Counted from the stretch's first letter, positions 54,997 through 64,000 are shown. The stretch: 64,000 nt of DNA from Streptomyces sp. P3 (GCA_016893485.2 JAFEKX020000001.1:9503501-9567500), one strand, 5' to 3'. Notes: generated by a model from the letters alone, not told the origin. A program made the numbers and translations.

Positions 54997-55797
54997 ATGG
55001 CGAAGACCTGGTTCATCACGGGCAGTTCGAGGGGCTTCGGCCGCGAGTGGACCGAAGCGGCGCTCGAACGCGGCGATCACGTCGCGGCGACGGCTCGGGA
55101 CGTCAGCCTGCTGGCCCCTCTGGTCGAGCGGTACGGGGACGCGGTCCTGCCGGTCCGCCTCGACGTCACCGATCGCGTCGCGGTGCAGGAGGCGGTACAG
55201 CGTGCCCACTCGCACTTCGGTTCGCTTGATATCGCGGTCAACAACGCCGGCTTCGGGCATTTCGGCATGGTCGAGGAGCTGAACGAGGACGATCTCCGCG
55301 CGCAGATGGAGACCAACTTCTTCGGCGCGATCTGGGTCACGCAGGCCGTACTACCCCTGATGCGGGCGCAACGCTCGGGAAGGATCCTGCAGGTGACCAG
55401 CGAGGGAGGCGTACGCGCGCTCCCCGGCATCGGCGCCTACCACGCCTCCAAGTGGGCTCTTGAGGGGTTGTCGGAATCCCTGGCCCAGGAAGTGGCGGCC
55501 TTCGGCATCCACATCACCAACGTCGAGCCCGGCCCCTACGCCACCGACTGGCTGGCTCGCGGGGCACGCCACAGCGAGCAGTCCCGGACTATGCCGAAGT
55601 CCACACGGCCACTGCGCCGGACTTCGAGGTGGGCGACCCGCGCGCGACCCGTGACGCGATCCTTCGAATCGTCGACGCGGAGCAGCCCCTTTGAGGATCT
55701 TCCTCGGCAAGTCCTTCACCGACGTCGCCGCTCTCTATGAGGAGCGACTTAGCACCTGGCGCCAGTGGCAGCCGCTCTCCCTGGCCGCGTTCGGTTG
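54997..55797 (+). CDS. SDR family oxidoreductase (paralogue of the one at 3181), frameshifted
   Basis: About 267 residues, cytoplasmic. ATG 54997 has AGGGAG. It carries TWFITGSSRGFGREWTEAAL (cofactor), LDVTDRVAVQEAVQRAHSHF, AVNNAGFGHFG, the catalytic Ser in LQVTSEGGVRAL, AYHASKWALEGLSESLAQEV, and EPGPYATDWLARGARHSEQ. Frame changes near 55590 and 55690 give DYAEVHTATAPDFEVGDPRA, RIFLGKSFTDVAALYEERLS and the stop. Both this and the 3181 gene end in a WxxWQP motif. The divergent LysR gene is its probable regulator. Confidence 0.85.
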
Positions 55798-56137
55798 AGC
55801 GGCAGCCCCGGCTGGCAGTGGCCTACTTGCCGTACCGACGTGGTAGCCGACCGGGTCGACGATGGCGTCCGGAACGGTGCCACTGGACGGGGAGACGGTG
55901 ATGACCAGGTCGTTGAGGTTCACGATTTCCCCGACCGTCTCGTCGGCCGGGGTGACGTCGAGCCGGGTGCCCTTCTTGCCGAAGCCTGGCGGGAGTTGAT
56001 CCCAGGTGCAGCAGGTGCAGCCCGAGGTGGCAACGAAGATGATCACAGCCAGCTCATCGCGGTCGGTGTGTGGGTCGACGGCCGACGGGATGGGAGCTGG
56101 GGAGAGTGGTGGGTTGAGGTGAGTTGGCGGGCATGCG
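55798..56137 (-). other. intergenic, possible small minus-strand ORF
   Basis: A minus-strand frame reads IIFVATSGCTCCTWDQLPPG, FGKKGTRLDVTPADETVGEI and VNLNDLVITVSPSSGTVPDA. It looks coding (a Cys-rich SGCTCC segment), but it has no clear start and runs into the antisense of the SDR gene. I cannot call a gene with confidence. Confidence 0.3.
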
Positions 56138-56449
56138 CTATTCAAGGGTGGCCAAGTAGGCGAGAAACCCAGCCCCCGCTCCTAGGACAACCAGCTGCAC
56201 GAGGCCAGGAATACGCCATCGCAGCGCGAGGAGACCACAACCTGTGACGACTGCGCCGCCGACCAGAAGCCACATTCCCTGCCTGGCTTCCTTGGGTGCC
56301 CCGGGTGGATTGCCCTGGTCGTAGGCATCGGCCCAGCCCGTTATCCCGACGCGGTACCACAGCCAAGCGACGACCAGCAGGTCGATGACCAGCAGCGCCA
56401 CGCTGACCCCCACCTGCTCGCCAGTCGACGGCTCTCTCCCGTAGCTCAT
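56138..56449 (-). CDS. small membrane protein
   Basis: About 103 residues from ATG 56449 (MSYGREPSTGEQ). The first membrane segment is VSVALLVIDLLVVAWLWYRV. A polar loop GNPPGAPKEARQG is followed by two more segments, WLLVGGAVVTGCGLLALRW and LVQLVVLGAGAGFLAYLATL. It resembles DUF6234-type Streptomyces membrane proteins in layout, but I am not sure of the assignment. The gene is intact and stands alone. Confidence 0.6.
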   Translation of the reverse strand: MSYGREPSTGEQVGVSVALLVIDLLVVAWLWYRVGITGWADAYDQGNPPGAPKEARQGMWLLVGGAVVTGCGLLALRWRIPGLVQLVVLGAGAGFLAYLATLE

Positions 56450-56741
56450 ACAGACCACCGGCCCGTTGCCGGGTGACGATTCGTTAATCGCATGTCACGC
56501 AGCATGCTGTCTTGGGAGCCACTGCACATGAGCACGGCTACTCAGATGCGCTGCCCTCATGGCAGCGTCAAGGTGCAATCTAACTCTCACCGGCCGACCC
56601 GATGTAGCGTGGCCAGAGCCGGAAGCCTCGTAGTGTGCTCAGCTCTCTTCGTCAGGAGGACCCCGCCTCTCTGACACCAGTTGAGACTCCGTTGATCGCG
56701 CGGTAGCGTGCCACGCTGCACCACTTGACCTGGGGGTATAC
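56450..56741. other. intergenic region
   Basis: About 290 bases between divergent small genes. G+C is lower than the surroundings near 56460-56600. No gene seen. Confidence 0.45.
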
Positions 56742-56945
56742 GTGGCCAGTTACGAAGAGCACGAGCAAGCTGCCATCGAACTCTTGGCGCCGCTAGGGGG
56801 CGCCATGGGAGGGAGAGTCCAGCCGGACTACCGGTTGCAGATGGCTCAAGTGGAGGCGCTCCTGGCGCTCGCCGCAGCCATAGCCGGGCGCCACCAGAAG
56901 GACGGAGCACAGGGACAGCCGCCGACCGGCCCTGCTTCCTTCTGA
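56742..56945 (+). CDS. small hypothetical protein
   Basis: Sixty-seven residues from GTG 56742 (MASYEEHEQAAIELLAPLGG). It is mostly helical, with QMAQVEALLALAAAIAGRHQ. No signal or membrane anchor. The family is not recognised. It lies 30 bases before the lipoprotein gene on the same strand and may form an operon with it. Confidence 0.45.
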   Translation: MASYEEHEQAAIELLAPLGGAMGGRVQPDYRLQMAQVEALLALAAAIAGRHQKDGAQGQPPTGPASF

Positions 56946-56975
56946 GACACCACCGTTGAACGAGAGAGTCCGCGC

Positions 56976-57432
56976 ATGCAACCTGCGAGACCAGGCTGTC
57001 CCAACACCGTGCCCCGGCGACGCATCAAGCGGCCACGCATTTTGCTGCTGGTCGCACTCGGCATCGCTGCCGTCTCCGTTACGGGGTGTGGCAGTTCCGA
57101 TGGCAGAGGGCTGCCAGTGCACGTGGTCAACAAGTCAGCCTGGGATGCCCACGTATTCGGTTGTCCAGGCTGCGGGAAGCTCGGGGTTGCGGTCGAAGGG
57201 GGAACCTGGCCGGAAGCCCGGCGAGAGCGGCGGTGCCGTCATGGGGTGGACCGAGCGACGCGCGTGGCCCAGGACGTACAAGGTCGTTGTCCGCGGAGTG
57301 GAGTCGGTCTGCCCACTCATCAACCCCGAGCCTGGTAAGGCGAAGGGCACAGTGGGAACCCGTGACGTCATCTACGTAGTGGACGAGAGCGGGAAATGCG
57401 TCGAGGGCCCGGGGAGCATGGACGCGATCTGA
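56976..57432 (+). CDS. small lipoprotein, one frameshift
   Basis: About 150 residues. MQPARPGCPNTVPRRRIKRP and ILLLVALGIAAVSVTGC form a basic start, hydrophobic core and lipobox (VTGC), so the product is anchored to the outer face of the membrane. The mature part has VHVVNKSAWDAHVFGCPGCG with a CPGC motif. After a frame change near 57200 it reads RTYKVVVRGVESVCPLINPE and VIYVVDESGKCVEGPGSMDA. The family is unknown. CPGC could be a redox or metal site. Confidence 0.55.
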
Positions 57433-57697
57433 CACCAGCAACCGGCACCGACAAGCGCGATAGCGGGGTCAGCACCAGACCTCAGGCGAGGACCGTGCCA
57501 CTAGGCACGGAGTATCAGAAAGCCCTCGTCGAGGCCGTGCAGGGTGCCGCCGTCGTCCTGACCATGCTGTAGTACGACGGCGGCACCGTACTGGAGGTCA
57601 TGCTGGCCCCTCGAGTAGATTTCCGGGTGGCCGTAACCGCCGCAGCTTTCCCAGGCACAGGGCACCCCCTCAGCGGTAGGGCCCGGCGCCTGGTGCG

Positions 57698-59451
57698 TCA
57701 CTGCCTGACGGTGAAGTACTGCCATGCGCCCCGTGTGCTGAGGTTGCCGGTGTCCTTGCTGCTGTGGAGGTACTCGGCCCGCATACGGAACTTGCTGTTG
57801 ACCGCGTTGCTCAGGCCCAGCGTCGCGTAGCTGGTGCTCGTGGTGCTGAGCGTGCGGCAGGGGGAGGTGCTCTGTGTGTGCCAGGCATCGCTGTAGTACC
57901 GCTGGATCTGGAATCGCACGCACTGGCCGGCCTTGTTGGGCGTGACCGTGACGTTCAGCTTGGCCTTGGCGGTGTGGTGGTAGACCCGGTAGAGGAGGCC
58001 GCCGTAATGGGTGCTCCCGTAGTAGCCACTGAGCGACTCGGACACCTTGGCGTAGGCCGGCGCGGTCGTAGCGGCCGTGGCCGGGGCGTAGCGGTAGTCA
58101 CCGGCGAACGCCGCGGTGAAGGTGGTCTTGCGGGTGAGTTCGTAGGTCGTCGCCAGGTTGCCGCGGCTGTCCACCGTGCCGGTCTCGATCAGCGCCTTCT
58201 TGCCGCCGTAGGGCTGGGCGTAGATCGCGAGGGTGCGGCCGTTGTAGGTCGTGCCGAGGTGGGCGGTGATCTTTGCGGTCGCGCCATAGGCGTACGACGG
58301 AGCGTTGGTGGTGATGGACACCGCGGTGGCGCTGCGGGAGACCTGGACGGTCGCGGACGCGTTGACGGCTTGTGGGTGGAGTCACCCGGGTAGGTCACGG
58401 TGTATGTGTTGGCTCCCCGACCTGCGGGACATCGGCGATGCGGAAGGTGCCGTCGGAGGACAACGGCGCATCGGGCAGCGCAACACCGGTGGGATGGGCC
58501 AGGTCGCTCTTGAGTACGTGAACAACCTCACCGGACGAGTACGCAGCCGCCGACAGTTGCCCAGAGACGGTCAGTTGGGCCCCCGGCTGGATGTCTCCGG
58601 TGTGGTGAGGTTGAGGGTGGGCTGGCTCGGGGGCGGAGCTGCGACGGCACCATGAACGTGTACGCAACCGGCTCCTGCGACCGGTTCCCGGCCACGTCGA
58701 CCCCGACGACGTAGAGGGTGTGCACGCCCCAGGACAGGGCGGTCGTCAGACTGCCGTTGCCCCCGCATTGGCGGGAACCCGGGCGGCACCGATGCCTGGT
58801 TCCTGGTCCAGGGCGTACTGAAGTGGTCCAAGCCGCTGACCTGACAGTCCGGGGCCCCCGCCTCGGCGCACCCGCTGGGCAGGGGATCGCCGGTAGAGCT
58901 GAAACTGAACGTGGTGGGCTGCCCGGCAACCTTCGTGGGCGTTCCCGGGCTGCCCACCGGGGGAAGTCCGGGTTGGTAACGACCGGGGCGAGGGGCGCGC
59001 TCCCGTCCACCCTGAAGTAGCAGGGCTCGGTCGGGTTCGAGTACGCCGTCCCGTCGTACGTCGACGCGTGCCAACCGTAAGTGTGCCCGTCCGCCAGGGG
59101 CAGCGGGACGTACACGGACTGGACGAGCACGGGCTGCCCGGAGACGGACCCGTCGGCCGCCTGCGAACCGTCCACGTCCCACGCGTGGACGACCCCCTGG
59201 TACGTCACCCCGTTGACCGTGGACCGCGGTACGCCGATGGAGACGGTCATCCCCGCGGGAGGCGGACTGGGCACGGTCCGCCAGATCGGGCTGCTGTCGC
59301 TGCCGCAGTCCGCTCCGGCCGGCAGTGTAGGCGTCGGCAGTGCCGGGTCGACCGGGGTCTCGTCGGCGGCCGCTGCCGCCGGAAGCGTTGCCACGATCGC
59401 GCCGGCCAGCAGAAGCGCGAGCCAGCCGCGCTGATGCGCGGTTCGATTCAC
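57698..59451 (-). CDS. secreted Ig-like-domain protein, heavily frameshifted
   Basis: About 585 residues. GTG 59451 follows GGAGGA. The signal is HQRGWLALLLAGAIVATLPA through ADE. Then come an N-terminal domain (SIGVPRSTVNGVTYQGVVHA, YGWHASTYDGTAYSNPTEPC) and a middle part in other frames (KVAGQPTTFSFSSTGDPLPS, LSWGVHTLYVVGVDVAGNRS). Two Ig-like/bacterial-repeat units follow (AQLTVSGQLSAAAYSSGEVV, VSITTNAPSYAYGATAKITA). The C-terminal domain reads KLNVTVTPNKAGQCVRFQIQ and ends AWQYFTVRQ. At least five frame changes occur (near 58960, 58770, 58625, 58420, 58350). An extracellular adhesin or matrix role is plausible but not shown. Confidence 0.65.
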
Positions 59452-59739
59452 AGGTGTCTTCCTCCCGGGCCATGCCCGTACGTCAGTGTCGAGTGCCTGC
59501 GCTCTCGCGGAGGGGGAGCGCCCGGGAACTCGGTTGCGCGCACGGCGATTGCCAGGACGGCATGCGTCTCCCCACACACGCGGCCTTCCACCCCCGCTGC
59601 TGCGGTACGGGACCGCAGAGCAGCCGGACGCTAACACCGCCTCGGACGACCTCAGTGTTCCTTGATCAAACATTTACTGCGTGCGATAGGCGGCTTTCCA
59701 CACGTCTTTCGGGCTCCCTTGCTGACGGTGGCGAGCAGG

Positions 59740-59973
59740 AGTTCGCCAAGGCGCTCGCTGTCGCCTTGCGCTCGCGCCAACCTCCGTCGAGCAGAAGCCC
59801 AGTTCACGGGGGCCGATCTCACTGGCGGCCTCGCCCAACTCCCGTGTGAAGTTGGCACGTTCCTGCTCACCCATGCGGAGGAGGCTGCCACCGAGTTTCA
59901 GGTACCGCCGGTCGGGCGTGACGTAGCAGCTGACCAACTTGAGCATTTCGGACCCTTTGTCAGCCTGTCGCAC
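59740..59973 (-). pseudogene. DUF6000-like fragment
   Basis: MLKLVSCYVTPDRRYLKLGG, SLLRMGEQERANFTRELGEA and ASEIGPRELGF match the DUF6000 opening (YVTPxRRYLKLxGGSxxR). After a frame change near 59800 a GGWRERK-like piece follows, then the match stops. The usual 150-200-residue protein is not complete. Confidence 0.45.
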
Positions 59974-60388
59974 GGCGGCATCCTGTCGTTGAGGTCATCG
60001 AGGAGGTCGGTGATGCGGTCGCATGGGGGTTGCCGTACAGCAGCGAAGTACACCAACCGACCACGCCCAACAGCCACTCACAGACCGGACGTCGGCCCTT
60101 ATGACCCCCGTTGACCGGTCTCTGTAGAGCTACGGATCAGAAGGTCACGCCGCCCACAAGACGGCTCGGCCATACACCGGGCCGTCTCAGTTCCCGTCTC
60201 ATGCAGCCGCGTTCACGGTCGTTCAGGCGGGACCTGAAGCCGTCCCAGCGTCGAGGGCTAGGCGCCCGTGAACGCAGCCCTGAAAGGCGCCAACACAGTT
60301 GGAAAGCGTGTACCTGGTGATGACGCTGGCGTACGGGCCGCATCGGTGACCAGCCCTACTGTCAGACTGGCGCTGTACGGTCCACTCC
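59974..60388. other. intergenic region
   Basis: About 415 bases without a supportable gene; short open frames on both strands only. Confidence 0.45.
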
Positions 60389-60789
60389 ATGGCTGAAAGA
60401 CCTACGACGAACTGGCGTGACGGCATAGCCAAGGAAGCCGAAGAACTTGCCGCCGGCACCCTGGACCCTGAATGCGCGTGCATGGCGGGACTGTTCCCGA
60501 AGAACTGCTCACGTCGACCGATGCCGTCCTCGACACCTTCGAGAGGGAGCTTTTCGGGCTGAGTGAGGCAGACGACGCGCAGATCTTCGGCGTCGTGGAA
60601 CGCGTCGTCCTGGCTCTCAACGCCGTGAACGAAGCCCACAACGAAAGCGCCTACGAAACCGACGAGCGCGAGCAACTGTGCGACTTCATCGACCAATCGC
60701 TCACCGAGCACGGCATCGACATCGTCGCACTGACCGCCCGGCATGGACTCGGCCGCTACCAGATCACGGACAAGTGGCGGAAGTGGTAA
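60389..60789 (+). CDS. hypothetical acidic protein, one frameshift
   Basis: About 132 residues from ATG 60389: MAERPTTNWRDGIAKEAEEL. After a frame change near 60475 it continues TVPEELLTSTDAVLDTFERE and QIFGVVERVVLALNAVNEAH. It ends EREQLCDFIDQSLTEHGIDI and DKWRKW. This pattern (VVLALNxxNE, YETxEREELCDYID, ITDxWRxW) recurs in Streptomyces hypothetical proteins, so it is a conserved family of unknown function. Without the frameshift a start at 60472 would give 105 residues. Confidence 0.6.
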
Positions 60790-61225
60790 TGCCGCCCGCT
60801 GACTCCGCCCGCTGTGCTCCCGTTCCTGACACGGCACCACTGCCGCACCACAAGCGCACCAGATCGAGCGGGGAACAGCGGGGAACCACGGTGAAAGCAG
60901 CCGAGCCTGACGAGCCCGCACCCGAACCGTTCGCCAAGGTCAGCGTCCGAGCCAGCTGTAAATGCCCCCAGCTTCCCAAGCTGATGGCTCAGGCATCGTC
61001 GTTGCCGGTCGACCGTCGTGACTTGCTCTGGTCGACGACACCAGCAACGTGGCGGAGGCCGGTGGGAGCGCAGCGAGACATACGCGCGCGTGATCGGTCG
61101 ACCTCCTCGCCATGGTGGCTGACTGTCGCATGCTGGGGCAAGGACCAACCCGTGTCCAGCTCTGAGCAGACGTCATCCGTTACCCACCTGCGGTCGGCGC
61201 GTCAGGGTTCCGCATCCTGGGCACC
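60790..61225. other. intergenic region
   Basis: About 435 bases with no gene that I can support on either strand. Confidence 0.45.
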
Positions 61226-61711
61226 ATGACGAACCCCGAGGGCCCGTACGTGAAGGTGCACTTCCGGCTTGAGATCGAAGACGACTGGCCTCCGGCATCC
61301 GTGGAGAGCCTGTGGGCGGTCGACCAAGGCAACGGCACCGCACGGCTCGACAACATCGCCTGGTTCGTCCGAGACATCGCCTCCGGGGACATCGTTACCG
61401 CCGAGCCCGACGAGGAAGGCGTGCTGTGGGCCGGCCAGGTAGTCCGGCGTTCCGAGAACTGCACCATCCGCCTCATCGTGTTCCGCGACGACGGTTCAGC
61501 GACTGCACGGCAGAGCGTGATCAACGCGTTTCACGAACTCGGAGTCAGAGGCGAGGGCATAGAACGGTTCGGCATGGTCGCCCTGGACGTCCCGCCCACC
61601 GCCGATCTCGCCGAGGTTCAACGGCTCCTCAACCACGGCGTTGCCAAGGAGTGGTGGGACATGGAAGAGGGATGCATCACCGCGCAGTGGCGGGCTGCCT
61701 CCGCCGACTGA
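61226..61711 (+). CDS. DUF4265 family protein
   Basis: Intact, 161 residues, soluble. The N-terminus YVKVHFRLEIEDDWPPASVE and SLWAVDQGNGTARLDNIAWF VRDIASGDIV follows the DUF4265 layout (K[VI]xFxLExExDxWPPxxxExLWA, then IPFFxxxIxxGD). The C-terminal half ERFGMVALDVPPTADLAEVQ, KEWWDMEEGCI fits too. The family has no known activity but is often found near toxin-antitoxin or polymorphic-toxin genes. No partner is visible here. Confidence 0.85.
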   Translation: MTNPEGPYVKVHFRLEIEDDWPPASVESLWAVDQGNGTARLDNIAWFVRDIASGDIVTAEPDEEGVLWAGQVVRRSENCTIRLIVFRDDGSATARQSVINAFHELGVRGEGIERFGMVALDVPPTADLAEVQRLLNHGVAKEWWDMEEGCITAQWRAASAD

Positions 61712-61875
61712 TGCCGTTCATGTGACCTACAGCCGGACCGTCCCTGGGCGCCCGAAGGCGCTCAACGTTGGCCAAGGACGACCAACGACGACCACCAGGC
61801 GCACGAGCCCGCCGCTCCTGACCAGCAAAAACCCAGCTCACCGAGATCCCCGACAACACTCAGGGCGAGAAGACA

Positions 61876-62079
61876 TCAAGCCTGCGGCATCGGCCGGTTG
61901 AGATCAACACGTCCCGCGCGAATGAAGAGTTGAAGCTTGTTCTGCATATTGATGAAGCGAATCGCTATTTGCTCCTCCATTTCAGCAATAGCTTCTTCGG
62001 CCGGCAGGCCTGAAGACGTTCTCATTTCATGCTCTTCCGTGCAATTCAACCACTCTCGAAGGCTGGCAATACAGTCATT
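61876..62079 (-). pseudogene. 3' part of a small gene split by an IS element
   Basis: The minus strand, downstream of the IS, reads NDCIASLREWLNCTEEHEMR, then LPAEEAIAEMEEQIAIRFIN and MQNKLQLFIRAGRVDLNRPM to a TGA at 61876. G+C is clearly lower than its neighbours. The first codon, AAT, is the target duplication. Joined in frame to the piece at 62954-63010 it makes an 85-residue helical protein. The family is unknown. Confidence 0.65.
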
Positions 62080-62953
62080 GAGGTCTTTCAGAGTGGCCAT
62101 CGATCGGGTGCCAGGCACCGTGGCCACAACGCACAAGGCTCCCGTGCCGTTGAGGGAGGTGTTCGAAGTCTCAACCCATCGGCGCAGGAGCCCTGTTGGT
62201 CCCTCATCCTGCCGCACTCGACCTGCCCCACGCGCTCATCGAGTGGCTCACGATGCTCATCGTCACCCGAGAGGGTGACCGCCGCTGCAAGCTCCCGCCG
62301 CACCAGCGTGCCCTGGTCGCTCTGGCGTACCTGCGCAAGCACGAGCCTCTCGCGCAGATCGCCGCCGGGTTCGGCATCTCGGTCGGCACCGCGCACGCCT
62401 ACACCACCGCGGTCATCGATCTCCTGGCCGCCCGCGCGCCCGGTCTGCTGCGTGCGCTGTGCGAGGCGGACCCCGAGTTCGTGCTGCTCGACGGCACCCT
62501 GGCCGAGTGCGACCGCCTCGGCGACGGCCGCGCCGACTACTCCGCCAAGCACCGTCGACATGGGGTGAACGTGCAGGTGGTCACGGACCCTCACGGCGAG
62601 GTGCTGTGGCTGTCCCCGGCCTTGCCAGGGCGCTGCCATGACCTGACCGCGGCCCGTGCCCATCGGATCATCAGGATCTGCGAGCGTCAGGGAGTGCCGA
62701 TCCTGGCCGATCGCGCCTACATCGGTGCCGGCGCGTGGGTGACCACACCGGCCAGACGGCCCGCGGGAAGCGAGCTGTCGCTCACTCAGCAGACCGTCAA
62801 TCGCGCGCTGTCGAAGGCGCGGGCCCCGGTCGAGCGGGGAGTCGCCCAACTGAAGTCCTGGCGGATCTTCCGCAGAGCCCGGTGCAGCCCGAATGGAATG
62901 ACGTCAATCGCAGCAGCCGTCCTCACTCTGGAGCGGCAACGCTGAAAGACCTC
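62080..62953 (+). mobile_element. complete IS (IS5-type transposase family), 874 bp
   Basis: Perfect 12-bp terminal inverted repeats, GAGGTCTTTCAG (62080-62091) and CTGAAAGACCTC (62942-62953), are flanked by a 3-bp target duplication, ATT (62077-62079 and 62954-62956). One transposase gene fills it. The match of repeats, duplication and a disrupted host gene makes the borders firm. Confidence 0.85.
62196..62945 (+). CDS. IS transposase (DDE, HARBI1/IS5-like)
   Basis: A 249-residue transposase. The HTH region is LVALAYLRKHEPLAQIAAGF and GISVGTAHAYTTAVIDLLAA. The DDE triad is in FVLLDGTLAECDRL (Asp), VPILADRAYIGAGA (Asp) and PVERGVAQLKSWRIF (Glu), with LSPALPGRCHDLTAARAH between them, as in DDE_Tnp_4 proteins. 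It starts at TTG 62196 behind GCAGGAG. The stop lies inside the right inverted repeat's outer edge region (62943-62945). It is intact, so the element may still move. A decayed relative lies at 12770. Confidence 0.88.
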   Translation: MVPHPAALDLPHALIEWLTMLIVTREGDRRCKLPPHQRALVALAYLRKHEPLAQIAAGFGISVGTAHAYTTAVIDLLAARAPGLLRALCEADPEFVLLDGTLAECDRLGDGRADYSAKHRRHGVNVQVVTDPHGEVLWLSPALPGRCHDLTAARAHRIIRICERQGVPILADRAYIGAGAWVTTPARRPAGSELSLTQQTVNRALSKARAPVERGVAQLKSWRIFRRARCSPNGMTSIAAAVLTLERQR

Positions 62954-63010
62954 ATTCGCCCTAGCCGCCACCTCTTCGGGGCCTTGCAACCCAACTCCGT
63001 AGGACGTCAC
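62954..63010 (-). pseudogene. 5' part of the small gene split by the IS
   Basis: From GTG 63010 the minus strand reads VTSYGVGLQGPEEVAARAN, and its last codon AAT is the right-hand target duplication. Removing the IS and one ATT copy joins it in frame to the 61876-62079 part. Confidence 0.6.
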
Positions 63011-63354
63011 TACAGCTTCCCTGTGTGCCCTCCTCGCCAGGCAGCGAACTGTTATTCCTGTCCTTCTGCACGCAGTTGGCCAGTCACGGCTGGGCCAGCT
63101 GAATGGCCGCTGGGTCGGCGGGCCAGACCTGTGCCAGGTCGTGCGAGGAACACCGGGCAGCATCTCTGCGAGCGACCGGGCCTCAGGAACGTTTCGGCCC
63201 AGCTCAGCCGAGCATGCGCCCGTAGATGCCGCCTCGGCGAGGGCCGATGAGGGCCGGTACGGGCCCGTTAAGGATCAGCAGGGGCCCGGTGAAGGTGACG
63301 GGTGCCCCGCGCGATACGGTGCCGTGTTTATGTCGCGCACCTATAGGGGGTTTG
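63011..63354. other. intergenic region
   Basis: About 340 bases. It holds the promoter area of the secreted gene at 63355 and the upstream region of the IS-split gene; no gene seen. Confidence 0.45.
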
Positions 63355-64000
63355 ATGCGGCGAACCACTGCAGCAGCGAGTGTCGTCACCGTGCTCGTAC
63401 CGCTTCTTCTGGCTGGCGAGGGCGCTTCCACGGCGTTGGCCGCGGCGAACGGCTCACTCACCGTCAGGACGTTGGACCGGAGCGGCAAGCCGGTCTACGC
63501 GCAGGTGGCGGTCTACAACACGAGGACCAACGACTTCCGTTACATCGACGGCAACAAGAAGACATCGTTGCCCAACGGAAGTTACGAGCTCGCCACCTCC
63601 TTCACCGGCGGCAACGGCGAGGACGGCATCGTCGGCGGCCACAGCGTGAAGGTGTCCGGGGCCACGACGACCACGTTCGACGCCCGCAAGGGCCGTCCGG
63701 TCAAGGTCTCGATCAGTCCCGCCCCGGGCAGCGGATACGACCGCTCGGTCAGCGCGGCCGTCTGCACCGCCGACAACAGCCCGGCGACGATGAGCACGTC
63801 GGCCGCACCGGGCGACCTGTACGTCATCCCGAACAGCAGCAAGGCGTACGAACTGGCTTACGGCACCACGTACACACCGCGGTCGACGACCGGCGGCGAC
63901 TTCTGGCTGGCCTCCGCCGCGCACAGCCGTGGTGTGCCGTCCGGGGTGTCCGCGACCCTGAGGAAGTCGGGGCTGACCACCCTCAAGGTGTACGCACGTT
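63355..64000 (+). CDS. secreted protein, 3' end beyond window
   Basis: From ATG 63355 (TATAGGGGGTTTG precedes it) the frame is open to the window end, 215 residues. The signal peptide is MRRTTAAASVVTVLVPLLLA through TALA. The mature part is beta-rich: GSLTVRTLDRSGKPVYAQVA, VYNTRTNDFRYIDGNKKTSL, PNGSYELATSFTGGNGEDGI. This resembles a carboxypeptidase-regulatory/SpaA-like beta-sandwich at the head of larger secreted Streptomyces proteins, some of which carry peptidase domains further on. The catalytic part, if any, is outside the window. Confidence 0.75.
   Translation, partial: MRRTTAAASVVTVLVPLLLAGEGASTALAAANGSLTVRTLDRSGKPVYAQVAVYNTRTNDFRYIDGNKKTSLPNGSYELATSFTGGNGEDGIVGGHSVKVSGATTTTFDARKGRPVKVSISPAPGSGYDRSVSAAVCTADNSPATMSTSAAPGDLYVIPNSSKAYELAYGTTYTPRSTTGGDFWLASAAHSRGVPSGVSATLRKSGLTTLKVYAR

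Noticed and set aside
1..64000. CRISPR arrays
   Set aside because: The short repeats (18-bp array at 30.4 kb, 24-bp and 18-bp duplications) lack constant repeats with variable spacers, and no cas gene is present.
1..64000. tRNA and rRNA genes
   Set aside because: I saw no cloverleaf with GGTTCGA-type T-arm and CCA-proximal stem. The GTTCGA motifs at 30.4 kb are tandem repeats without tRNA context.

Overview
The window is about 70% G+C with actinobacterial codon use, Tat and Sec signal peptides, DUF6415 and Fic/Doc families, and dense IS remnants. All of this points to a Streptomyces chromosome, probably an arm or another accessory region. A general caveat applies throughout. About twenty otherwise full-length genes carry one or more frameshifts, nearly always in runs of G or C. 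These look more like uncorrected sequencing indels than true decay, because reading frames, overlapping start/stop codons and active-site motifs are otherwise kept. I list such genes as CDS marked 'frameshifted' and reserve 'pseudogene' for real fragments.

Layout. 1-8.9 kb: a BNR-repeat secreted protein cut by the window edge, an MFS exporter, an SDR, a large leucine-rich-repeat protein, a DUF6415 protein and a secreted GH64 beta-1,3-glucanase with a CBM6 and a DasR-like site. 8.8-17.7 kb: a decayed zone (SecF-like, SUKH-like, RHS, IS5 and CorC-type remnants) around an aldo/keto reductase with a divergent TetR gene, a YncE-like propeller protein, a Fic/Doc toxin-antitoxin pair and a second RHS tail. 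17.9-22.5 kb: a HEAT-repeat protein, then a DsbA-family oxidoreductase and an azoreductase that share an HxlR-type box with the HxlR gene between them. 22.5-28.7 kb: small secreted proteins (two I36-like, two Trp/Cys-rich, a serine hydrolase, a peptidoglycan-binding-like protein). 28.7-32.8 kb: IS630 fragments and a TetR/MFS pair with an 18-bp repeat array between them. 32.9-40.5 kb: a response regulator, an active histidine kinase and a kinase-dead histidine kinase, a CPBP protease, a CASTOR/POLLUX-type channel and a regulator remnant. 41-42.2 kb: a beta-lactamase-fold serine hydrolase. 42.5-53.9 kb: a sugar locus. 54-64 kb: LysR/SDR, small membrane and hypothetical proteins, an Ig-like secreted protein, a DUF4265 protein, a complete IS with its target duplication, and a secreted protein running off the window.

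The main find is the 42.5-53.9 kb locus. A secreted GH114 endo-alpha-1,4-polygalactosaminidase, an ABC sugar importer, a GH4 alpha-glycosidase, two PfkB kinases, a Gfo/Idh/MocA protein, an AgaS-like SIS isomerase and a GatY/KbaY-type aldolase together make a plausible route from polygalactosamine (bacterial Pel or fungal galactosaminogalactan) to triose phosphates. The GH114 gene and the importer operon each sit behind a TTGACA-N17-TTTA promoter, followed about 25 nt later by the same roughly 90-nt foldable leader. This may be an undescribed cis-acting RNA that co-regulates the enzyme and its transporter. A separate inverted repeat lies between the two divergent arms of the locus.
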